Below, one piece after another: positions 1 to 5,808 of a DNA stretch of 5,861 nt; within the stretch, counting starts at the first letter, position 1; every line of letters begins with the position of its first letter. The DNA is from Phascolarctobacterium sp. GTDB taxonomy: Bacteria > Bacillota > Negativicutes > Acidaminococcales > Acidaminococcaceae. Both the position numbers and the translations under genes were made by a program. The notes beneath the pieces were generated by a model. The model was not told the origin of the DNA and made no database searches. It worked only from the letters and a program-made list of their open reading frames with translations. Location of the stretch: positions 1-5,861 of the forward strand of contig JAIHZV010000084.1 of assembly GCA_022718015.1 (NCBI GenBank). The letters run 5' to 3'.

Positions 1-1743
1 AGCACCGGTTTCGTCAACAATTTTCTTAATGGTTTTGCCGCCAGGTCCGATAACCTTAGCAATTTTATCAGGATCTACATGGATAGTGGTGATCTTCGGA
101 GCATATTTGGACAGCTCTTTGCGCGGTTCGCTGATGCATTCCATCATTTTGCCCATGATGAATTCGCGGCCACGTTTAGCCTGTGCCAAAGCCTGAGTGA
201 AGATATCCTTGTTGATACCGTCAATCTTGATATCCATCTGGATAGCAGTGATGCCCTTGTCGGTACCAGCAACCTTGAAGTCCATATCGCCCAGAGCATC
301 CTCCAGACCTTGGATATCGGTCAGAATGGTGAAGTATTCGCCATCCTTAACCAGGCCCATAGCAACGCCTGCAACAGGAGCCTTAATAGGTACGCCTGCA
401 TCCATCAGGGACAGAGTGCTTGCGCAAACGGAGCCCATGGAGGAAGAACCGTTAGATTCCAGAACCTCGGATACCAGACGAATTGCATACGGGAAATCCT
501 CTTCAGAAGGAATAACCGGACGCAGAGCGCGCTCAGCCAGAGCACCATGACCGATTTCACGACGGCCGGGGCTGCGCAGCGGTTTGGTTTCACCAACGCT
601 GTACGGCGGGAAGTTGTAGTGATGGATATAGCGTTTGGTTTCCTCAGCACCAAGGCCATCAAGGATTTGTGCTTCACGCAGCGGAGCCAGAGCCAAAACG
701 TTCAGAATCTGAGTCTGACCACGGGTGAACAGAGAGCTGCCATGAGGACGAGCCAGCAGGCCAACCTCACAGCTTACCGGACGAACTTCGTCTAATTGAC
801 GGCCGTCAGGACGAATCTTATCTACAGAGATAGTGCGGCGAACGATTTTCTTAACCAGCTTTTGGGTGATATAAGCAACGTCCTTGGCATTATCAGGATA
901 TTTCTCCAGGAATACTTCAGCGATTTCAGCTTTAACCTTAGCAACGTTTTCTTCGCGCTCCAGCTTGTTAGCATCCATCAGCGCATCCTTCAGCTTTTGA
1001 GCGCCGTATTCTTCGATTTCCGCAACCATTTCTTCAGGCGGAGCGTAGAACGGAACTTCCATTTTTTCTTTGCCGATTTCAGCAACGATTTTTTCTTGGA
1101 ATTCAACGAGCTGTTTGATTACGCCATGGCCGAACCAGATAGCGTCCAGCATGGTTTCCTCGGAAACCTCGTTAGCGCCAGCCTCAACCATGAGGATAGC
1201 GTCTTTAGTGCCGGCAACAGCCAGGTTCAGTTGGCTGATTTTTGCCTGCTCAACAGTCGGGTTGATGATGAATTCGCCATCAATCAGGCCTACACGCACA
1301 CCAGCGATAGGACCTTCAAACGGAATATCAGAAATAGACAGAGCGCAGGATGCACCAATCATAGCCGGCATATCCGGAGCGTTGTCGGGATCAACGGAAA
1401 CAGCAGTAGCAACGATTTGTACATCATTGTGATAGCCTTCCGGGAACATCGGACGAATCGGACGGTCAATCAGACGGCTGGTCAGGATAGCCTGCTCAGA
1501 CGGACGACCTTCACGTTTAATAAAGCCGCCGGGAATTTTACCTACGGCGTACATTTTTTCTTCAAAATCAACAGTCAAAGGGAAAAAGTCTACACCCTCA
1601 CGCGGGGTTTTGGTGCCGGTAACGGCAACTACTACGGCGGTATCGCCATAACGTACTAATACAGCGCCATTAGCTTGTTTTGCAATCTTGCCAGCCTCGA
1701 TAGTAAGAGTTCTGCCGCCAAGATCCATGCTGTAACTATGCAT
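1..1743 (-). CDS. pnp: Polynucleotide phosphorylase (PNPase), 3' end cut off by the window edge
   Basis: Phosphorolytic 3'-to-5' exoribonuclease of the cytoplasm; it releases nucleoside diphosphates from RNA and takes part in mRNA decay. The reading frame is open for 581 codons to base 1; complete PNPases are about 700 residues, so the rest of KH and the S1 domain lie outside. Visible marks: PGGFIKREGRPSE near residues 71-83 in the first RNase PH-like domain; PGRREIGHG with Arg394-Arg395 (matching E. coli R398/R399) in the second; LGDMDFKVAG, with Asp482, Asp488 and Lys490 matching the catalytic E. coli D486, D492 and K494; and the KH loop GPGG at 566-569. All catalytic residues I can place are intact. 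The start at 1743 is chosen because AGGAGG ends 8 bases before it; Met6 (1728) is too far away. It has its own promoter, and the upstream neighbour is tctC rather than the commonly linked rpsO. The sequence is closest in feel to Bacillus-type enzymes. Confidence 0.97.
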   Translation of the reverse strand, partial: MHSYSMDLGGRTLTIEAGKIAKQANGAVLVRYGDTAVVVAVTGTKTPREGVDFFPLTVDFEEKMYAVGKIPGGFIKREGRPSEQAILTSRLIDRPIRPMFPEGYHNDVQIVATAVSVDPDNAPDMPAMIGASCALSISDIPFEGPIAGVRVGLIDGEFIINPTVEQAKISQLNLAVAGTKDAILMVEAGANEVSEETMLDAIWFGHGVIKQLVEFQEKIVAEIGKEKMEVPFYAPPEEMVAEIEEYGAQKLKDALMDANKLEREENVAKVKAEIAEVFLEKYPDNAKDVAYITQKLVKKIVRRTISVDKIRPDGRQLDEVRPVSCEVGLLARPHGSSLFTRGQTQILNVLALAPLREAQILDGLGAEETKRYIHHYNFPPYSVGETKPLRSPGRREIGHGALAERALRPVIPSEEDFPYAIRLVSEVLESNGSSSMGSVCASTLSLMDAGVPIKAPVAGVAMGLVKDGEYFTILTDIQGLEDALGDMDFKVAGTDKGITAIQMDIKIDGINKDIFTQALAQAKRGREFIMGKMMECISEPRKELSKYAPKITTIHVDPDKIAKVIGPGGKTIKKIVDETGA

Positions 1744-1751
1744 ATCTTATG

Positions 1752-1757
1752 CCTCCT
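1752..1757 (-). promoter_or_regulatory. Shine-Dalgarno site of pnp
   Basis: AGGAGG on the minus strand, 8 bases before the ATG at 1743-1741. It decides between that ATG and the in-frame ATG at 1728-1726, which would lie 23 bases from the site. Confidence 0.85.
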
Positions 1758-1818
1758 ATTCTTTCCACACATTGTGTACCTAGTTATAATTCGCCACTTC
1801 TCAGAAAAATCCTCTATG

Positions 1819-1847
1819 ATTTTAGCTCATTTAGAAATTTTTTTCAA
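1819..1847 (-). promoter_or_regulatory. Sigma-A type promoter of pnp
   Basis: Minus-strand TTGAAA (1847-1842), a 17-base spacer and TAAAAT (1824-1819): five of six consensus bases in each box with ideal spacing. The expected transcript start is near 1811-1813, giving a leader of roughly 70 bases. The promoter begins just downstream of the tctC terminator, so pnp looks independently transcribed. Confidence 0.75.
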
Positions 1848-1860
1848 GGAATTTTTCGGT

Positions 1861-1910
1861 CAAAATATAAATTACCATCTGCCGTCGCCCAAAAGCAGCA
1901 GCAGATGGTA
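1861..1910 (-). terminator. Rho-independent terminator after tctC
   Basis: Perfect 10-bp inverted repeat TACCATCTGC (1873-1882) and GCAGATGGTA (1901-1910). Read as minus-strand RNA, the inner 18 bases pair further (U-G, G-C, one C/A mismatch, U-G, G-C, C-G), closing on a six-base loop UUUUGG (1889-1894). A tail AUUUAUAUUUUG follows, U-rich but interrupted by A. It starts 10 bases after the tctC stop codon and ends before the pnp promoter, so it most likely ends the sialidase-tctC transcript. The imperfect U tract leaves its efficiency uncertain. Confidence 0.75.
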
Positions 1911-1920
1911 GAAAAGCCGA

Positions 1921-2889
1921 TTATTTTGCCAGCTTCAGGAATTTTTCATACATTTCATGGTCTTCCTTCATCATCTTGTCAGCATCCTCGCCGATAATGC
2001 AGGTCGGGTCAATACCCTGTTTCATGAAGTAATCCTTGAATTCCTTGGATTCGCATACCTTTTTAGCAGCAGCGCGCAGAACGTCCAGTTTTTCCTTCGG
2101 AGTATCCTTCGGAGCAACCAGAGCAGCCCATGCACGAACAGTCATGTTATGACCAAGCTCCTTGAAGGTCGGAACTGCCGGATAGATTTCGCTGCGGCTG
2201 TCAGCCATAACAGCAAGAATCTTCAGGTTGCCTGCATCCACCTGGCTCTTGAATACAGACGGATCAGCCAGGGTTGCGTCGATATGCTTGCCGGCAAGAG
2301 CAGCAGCAATATCAGCAGAGCCTTTCGGATACGGAACATGCTTGAATTGTACGCCAAACTCCTCCTCAAAGGACAGAGCAGCAATATGCCAGATAGCACC
2401 GATACCGGAGTTGCCCATTTTTACCTTGCCGGGGTTAGCCTTAGCGAAAGCAACGAATTCATCAACACTGTTATACGGAGCGTCTTTCGCAACAATCAAA
2501 GCTGCAGGAGCAGCGATTGGAGCGCAGATAGCTGCGTAATCCTTATAAGTGTTTTTGCATTTGCCCTGATGCGGGAACATAGCCAGCTCAACAGTCACCA
2601 TGCCCAGAGTATGTCCGTCCGGTTTAGCATTAGCCAGCTCAACCATACCGGTAACACCGCCGCCGTCAGGCTTGTTTACGGGAACAAACTTGCTGCCCTT
2701 GAGCTCTTTTTCCATGAACTGGATCAGGCCTCTAGCAGAAGTATCCGTGCCGCCGCCCGGTGCCTTCGGAATGATAACGGAAATATCTCCGTCAGCAGGG
2801 TAAGCAGCCTTTTTGCTGTCACCGCCGCAGCCAGCGACCATGATAGCCATGGTCAACATAGCCATCAATACTACTAAGATTTTTTTCAT
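1921..2889 (-). CDS. TctC/Bug-family solute-binding lipoprotein of a tripartite tricarboxylate transporter
   Basis: 322 residues, the usual length for this family. The N-terminus is a lipoprotein signal: Lys2-Lys3, a hydrophobic stretch to about residue 18, then lipobox VAGC with Cys21 as the lipidated residue. The mature protein should be anchored on the outer face of the cytoplasmic membrane. The body has the TctC/Bug pattern: ISVIIPKAPGGGTDTSAR near residues 37-54, PVNKPDGGGVTG further on, then AAPAALIVAKDAPY, GNSGIGAIWHIAA and HVPYPKGSADIAAALAGKH. Family members bind carboxylates such as citrate, other di- and tricarboxylates, or amino and aromatic acids; the ligand here cannot be read from sequence. 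No TctA or TctB membrane gene is in the window, so this is an orphan binding protein or part of a split system. It follows the sialidase-like gene after 29 bases in the same orientation, with AGGAGA (2904-2899) 9 bases before its ATG, and is followed by a terminator. Confidence 0.92.
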   Translation of the reverse strand: MKKILVVLMAMLTMAIMVAGCGGDSKKAAYPADGDISVIIPKAPGGGTDTSARGLIQFMEKELKGSKFVPVNKPDGGGVTGMVELANAKPDGHTLGMVTVELAMFPHQGKCKNTYKDYAAICAPIAAPAALIVAKDAPYNSVDEFVAFAKANPGKVKMGNSGIGAIWHIAALSFEEEFGVQFKHVPYPKGSADIAAALAGKHIDATLADPSVFKSQVDAGNLKILAVMADSRSEIYPAVPTFKELGHNMTVRAWAALVAPKDTPKEKLDVLRAAAKKVCESKEFKDYFMKQGIDPTCIIGEDADKMMKEDHEMYEKFLKLAK

Positions 2890-2918
2890 TTCACAACATC
2901 TCCTTATGATTTATTTTA

Positions 2919-3959
2919 TTAAAGACTTAACTCATTAATATCGCACACCACATGCGCGATATTCCGGCGGTTATAGGTATAGGAAATTTCCAGCCTGTTA
3001 TCATGACAGATAATCGCCGGATAGGAATATTCTCCCTCGCCGCTTTCCAGATCAAGCACACGCTGCCAGCTTGCGCCATCGTCCTGCGATACAAACAAGC
3101 TCAGGGGAGAACGCTGGCCCCAGTTGGCCTCCACAGGATTGCAGACGAGAAACAGTCTGCCTACTGCGTCCTGCACTAAATCAAGTCCGCTATTATTATT
3201 CGGAATCTGCGTCGGATACGCCGTGCACCAGCTGGCGCCGTTATCCTGCGAATCACTGCGATAGACGTAGCCCTCGCTGCTTCTGAGCAGCATATGCACG
3301 CTGCCGTCCGCGCTCTGCCACAGGCTCGGCTGAATCACGCCGCGTCCGAAGAAGGACTGCTGGCTGACCTCAATCGCGCTTTCCGCTGTCTTTTCGCCTG
3401 CGTTATATGTCAGACCGTCAATAGCAATCGACGTCGACTTCTGCCACGTGCGGCCGTCGTCATCACTGATATCTGCAAAGGCTGTCCAGATGCCGCGCTC
3501 CACGCTGCCGCCAGCCAAAAGACGGCCATTACGCAACCGCAGCAGCTTGTTGCGCACAGGTCCGCGCCCACCGCTCACGTCGCCGTCAACCAGCTCGTGC
3601 GGCTCCGAGCAAAGCACCTCGCCCTGCTTCAGCGTCAAGGTAAGGACATAGGTACGCCAATCAGCAATCGCCCTGCCCTGCTTATAAAAGAGGCTCACAC
3701 GCTGCCATGCTGCCTCTGCGCCATGCAGATACAGCACAGGATTCCAGCACGGCTCCTGCGTGCTCACGACAAGCTCCGGCTCAGACCATTGACCTTTGCG
3801 GCACGCGCTCAAATATATGCCTACATCATCTGCGCCCTCATGACTGCCGCCGAACCAGCACGCCAGGGTTTCTATCCCCTGCACACCGCCTACGGCAGCA
3901 AGCGTCGAGGCATGACAGAAAGCTGTCGGCAGCTTATTTATAATAAGCTCTTTTTTCAT
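2919..3959 (-). CDS. Sialidase-like (predicted neuraminidase, BNR/Asp-box) beta-propeller protein
   Basis: 346 residues with no signal peptide or membrane segment, so probably cytoplasmic. Three Asp-box motifs (SxDxGxxW) lie at 165-172 (SDDDGRTW), 237-244 (SQDNGASW) and 291-298 (SQDDGASW), the hallmark of sialidase-type propeller blades. Other blocks I recognise from the COG4692 'predicted neuraminidase' family are WFGGSHEGADDVGIYLS (35-51), GDVSGGRGPVRNK (126-138), RGVIQPSLW (206-214), IPNNNSGLDL (252-261) and EYSYPAII (310-317). True sialidase activity is unproven for this family; it could act on another sugar acid or glycoside. Start: the ATG at 3959 has GAGG (3969-3966) 6 bases upstream. 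It is the first gene of a likely operon with the TctC-type lipoprotein 29 bases downstream, suggesting a shared substrate route. The gene is distinctly GC-rich (two sampled 60-base blocks each have 41 G/C). Confidence 0.88.
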   Translation of the reverse strand: MKKELIINKLPTAFCHASTLAAVGGVQGIETLACWFGGSHEGADDVGIYLSACRKGQWSEPELVVSTQEPCWNPVLYLHGAEAAWQRVSLFYKQGRAIADWRTYVLTLTLKQGEVLCSEPHELVDGDVSGGRGPVRNKLLRLRNGRLLAGGSVERGIWTAFADISDDDGRTWQKSTSIAIDGLTYNAGEKTAESAIEVSQQSFFGRGVIQPSLWQSADGSVHMLLRSSEGYVYRSDSQDNGASWCTAYPTQIPNNNSGLDLVQDAVGRLFLVCNPVEANWGQRSPLSLFVSQDDGASWQRVLDLESGEGEYSYPAIICHDNRLEISYTYNRRNIAHVVCDINELSL

Positions 3960-3972
3960 AGCCTACCTCACA

Positions 3973-3992
3973 TCAAAATTTTCTAAATTCGA
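3973..3992. promoter_or_regulatory. Possible operator: imperfect inverted repeat in the sialidase-operon leader
   Basis: Minus strand TCGAATTTA-GA-AAATTTTGA: 7 of 9 positions are symmetric around a 2-base centre. It lies just downstream of the predicted transcript start (near 3996) and ends a few bases before the ribosome site, where a repressor could block transcription. The sequence is AT-rich, so chance symmetry is quite possible, and no regulator gene is in the window. Confidence 0.25.
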
Positions 3993-4002
3993 TACTGCAA
4001 AT

Positions 4003-4031
4003 ATTGTACCATAAACAGCTTTGAGCGTAAA
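4003..4031 (-). promoter_or_regulatory. Sigma-A type promoter of the sialidase-tctC operon
   Basis: Minus-strand TTTACG (4031-4026), a 17-base spacer and TACAAT (4008-4003). The -10 box matches five of six consensus bases and the -35 box four of six. It sits between the hipA terminator and the sialidase-like ATG, giving a leader of roughly 36 bases. No second promoter is evident in the 29-base gap before tctC. Confidence 0.7.
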
Positions 4032-4055
4032 CTATTTTCTGCCATATTTTTAACA

Positions 4056-4107
4056 CAAAACGCAAAAACGCTCTGCGTATTACCCAGGTAATACGCAGAG
4101 CGTCAAG
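4056..4107 (-). terminator. Rho-independent terminator of hipBA (copy 1 of a duplicated element)
   Basis: Perfect 16-bp stem ACGCTCTGCGTATTAC (4068-4083) and its complement (4088-4103) around the 4-base loop 4084-4087. On the minus strand the stem is followed by TTTTTGCGTTTTG, a proper U tract; on the plus strand the following bases are CAAGTC, so it works in the minus direction only. The stem begins 15 bases after the hipA stop codon. A nearly identical copy lies at 5809-5861. Confidence 0.92.
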
Positions 4108-4118
4108 TCTGCTTATCG

Positions 4119-5387
4119 CTAAAGGTTTTGATAAGAAGCTAAACTAAACGCCGGCCTCATATCCTCTATCTGTCTACGGGATAATCCATAATTGCAGGCA
4201 AGCTTTTCCCAATTATTATCTACTGTTGATAGTATTTCAGTAATATATTTGACAGCCTCAACTTCCTTGATACCAAAACGAGGAGCTGCCTCTATAGCCA
4301 AATCAGTAGAAATCCTATTATCATTTTCATTAACGTTTAAAGATAATTCATCACCATATGGCACTGGATTGACATCATACAAAGGCGATAATATCCACCC
4401 TACATCAGAAAGTAAAAAAGCATGATTACGCAAATGATCATCAGTATTGGAAACTGCCATATTAAAAACTATTCTTTTCCAAAGCTCTACTAAATCCTCT
4501 TTAGGCCTTGCACCATTAGCTTTAATAAATGCCGCAATATCAAGATAGCTGCTTCCATCAGCCGCTGAAGCTCCATCTGTTTTTCCGAGCAAAGTCATAG
4601 CTGAAGCAAAATGAATGCGCTTTTTTCCGGCTCGATCAAAACGTTTAATCAAAAAAGTACTGCCCAGTTTTGAAAATTTTTCCAGCTTGGCCTCAGGAAC
4701 ATACAAATTACATAATGCCGCTAAGTCGTGCGCAACCTTCTCCCATGCACCAGTATCGTTATCATCATTTTTAGATGGAAACTTAGCTATCCAAAGCTCT
4801 CCTTTAGTATCTACAACAGTAGCCTTAGGACGTGCACCACCGAGTGAAGAGCCTGGTCTTATAAGCTGATTAAGCCACTTTTCAGTCAAACTATTGTCGT
4901 CACCTTCGAAATTTCGAGAAGCCTCTTCTAGACTACGTAAATTAGCCCATGGTGGAACAGCACTATCTTTATCATCGGACAAAAAGCTTCCATCCAAAGC
5001 TGTTTTAAACCTTATTCCGCCCATCCTCGTTTCATCGTATACACCAAGAAGGTAATCGCTGTCATATAATTTTTTAGGCTTACGCTTTTCCCTTTCTGCT
5101 AAAAGCCTCTCGCGCTTATTCATAAGAACACGTCCCCATCTATCCGGCGACGCATCTGCAAAAAAGCCGAAAATGTTCTTTGTCGAGAGATATTGCCTGC
5201 CGCCAAACGGCATTATTTCAGGATCCAAATTTACAGACATACTAGTTTTCTTAAGCCATTCTTCATCATATTCAAACGCATAGCTTTCCCCACCTCTAAT
5301 AACATTAACGTAAAACCTTCCCAATACCACAGGCGTCTCAAAGCTAAAATCATCATACACATAAATAAGCTTTTGATCAGTTGACAT
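4119..5387 (-). CDS. hipA: HipA-family serine/threonine kinase toxin
   Basis: 422 residues, close to the 440 of E. coli HipA. E. coli HipA phosphorylates glutamyl-tRNA synthetase and causes growth arrest; the target here is not known. The N-terminal HipA domain (about 1-130) includes FGFFADASPDRWGR (73-86). The kinase domain has SSLGGARPKA (180-189), the flexible loop region holding the serine that is autophosphorylated in E. coli; Lys202 in WIAKFPS, the likely ATP-binding lysine; NTDDHLRN (314-321), with Asp316 as predicted catalytic base and Asn321 as metal ligand; and SPLYD ending at Asp338, the DFG-like metal-binding Asp. No key residue is missing, so it looks active. It is one full-length protein, not the split HipS/HipT form. 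Its ATG shares one base with the hipB stop (TAATG), and AGGAGGT lies 7 bases upstream inside hipB. It is AT-rich next to its neighbours (19 G/C in each of two 60-base samples), suggesting acquisition. Confidence 0.95.
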   Translation of the reverse strand: MSTDQKLIYVYDDFSFETPVVLGRFYVNVIRGGESYAFEYDEEWLKKTSMSVNLDPEIMPFGGRQYLSTKNIFGFFADASPDRWGRVLMNKRERLLAEREKRKPKKLYDSDYLLGVYDETRMGGIRFKTALDGSFLSDDKDSAVPPWANLRSLEEASRNFEGDDNSLTEKWLNQLIRPGSSLGGARPKATVVDTKGELWIAKFPSKNDDNDTGAWEKVAHDLAALCNLYVPEAKLEKFSKLGSTFLIKRFDRAGKKRIHFASAMTLLGKTDGASAADGSSYLDIAAFIKANGARPKEDLVELWKRIVFNMAVSNTDDHLRNHAFLLSDVGWILSPLYDVNPVPYGDELSLNVNENDNRISTDLAIEAAPRFGIKEVEAVKYITEILSTVDNNWEKLACNYGLSRRQIEDMRPAFSLASYQNL

Positions 5388-5707
5388 TATCTAGACCTCC
5401 TCGTCGCCCGCTTACGTGTTATAAGCTCCAAATCCTGCAGCCTCCTGCCCATTTCATCGTCCTTAGCCACAAGCAAAAGATCTTTATCCATATTGTTCAG
5501 TGCATGAAGCACCGCAGCATAAATCCCCATAGCAACAGCCGGATTGCCTGACTCCACCTTCCATAAGGATGAACGGCTTATGCCAGCGCGTTCTGCAACC
5601 AGCTCCGCTGTCAAATTTCTTCTTAACCTTGCAAGCTTAATTTGCTCGCCTAATGTTTTTAATATATTTTCCGTAGCCGGCATTATATTGTATGCTGCCT
5701 GTTTCAT
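5387..5707 (-). CDS. hipB: HipB-type antitoxin and repressor (Cro/C1 helix-turn-helix)
   Basis: 106 residues. A helix-turn-helix of the Cro/C1 (HTH_3) class spans about residues 18-72: LGEQIKLARLRR (helix 1), TAELVAERAGIS (helix 2 and turn), SRSSLWKVESG (recognition helix), then AMGIYAAVLHALN. It is expected to bind HipA, neutralise it and repress the operon, as E. coli HipB does. The C-terminus is very basic (RKRATRRSR, 98-106). The codons for Arg103-Arg104-Ser105 (AGG AGG TCT) also form the hipA ribosome site, so part of that tail may be set by the need for the site. Start: the ATG at 5707 has AGGA (5720-5717) 9 bases upstream; Met9 is an alternative with no comparable site. It is the first gene of the operon and overlaps hipA by one base. 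The antitoxin role rests on the partner gene, because the HTH alone is generic. Confidence 0.93.
   Translation of the reverse strand: MKQAAYNIMPATENILKTLGEQIKLARLRRNLTAELVAERAGISRSSLWKVESGNPAVAMGIYAAVLHALNNMDKDLLLVAKDDEMGRRLQDLELITRKRATRRSR
5395..5401 (-). promoter_or_regulatory. Shine-Dalgarno site of hipA inside the end of hipB
   Basis: Full AGGAGGT on the minus strand, 7 bases before the hipA ATG and within the last codons of hipB. With the TAATG stop/start overlap, this points to hipA translation coupled to hipB. Confidence 0.85.
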
Positions 5708-5731
5708 AAGAGCACATCCTTTACTTAATCC

Positions 5732-5755
5732 TTATGTTTTCTATTATATACATAA
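5732..5755. promoter_or_regulatory. Candidate HipB operator around the hipBA -10 box
   Basis: Inverted half-sites TTATGT (5732-5737) and ACATAA (5750-5755) separated by 12 bases that hold the -10 box. A third TTATGT lies at 5786-5791, upstream of the -35 box. The placement suits an autorepressor, but the arms are short, AT-rich and unlike the TATCC-N8-GGATA operator of E. coli HipB, so this is a prediction. Confidence 0.4.
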
Positions 5756-5771
5756 AGTGCTGTAATGTCAA
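5743..5771 (-). promoter_or_regulatory. Perfect-consensus promoter of hipBA
   Basis: Minus-strand TTGACA (5771-5766), exactly 17 bases, then TATAAT (5748-5743): twelve of twelve consensus bases. The transcript should start near 5736, giving a leader of about 28 bases before hipB. Such a strong promoter fits an operon held down by its own product. Confidence 0.9.
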
Positions 5772-5808
5772 CGATAGAAAGCTTATTATGTATTGAAGTA
5801 TACCAATT

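Noticed and set aside
79..1659. Long plus-strand open frames (79-795, 796-1659) opposite pnp
   Set aside because: They are antisense to a clearly coding pnp frame with all its catalytic motifs, have no ribosome sites or recognisable protein content, and exist because the pnp codon bias leaves few antisense stops.
1675..1997. Small plus-strand frames (1675-1911, 1749-1997) across the pnp-tctC gap
   Set aside because: They overlap the pnp promoter and the tctC terminator, have no ribosome site and show low-complexity translations.
1957..2877. 306-codon plus-strand frame opposite tctC
   Set aside because: It almost exactly mirrors the tctC gene, whose signal peptide, lipobox and family motifs are unmistakable; its own translation resembles nothing I know.
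3294..3986. 230-codon plus-strand frame opposite the sialidase-like gene
   Set aside because: It is a by-product of the GC-rich coding strand; the minus strand has three Asp-boxes and the conserved family blocks.
4018..4034. CcpA-type cre site near the sialidase-operon -35 region (TTTGAGCGTAAAC)
   Set aside because: It shares only a partial core with the cre consensus and lacks the symmetric arms, so it is not supported.
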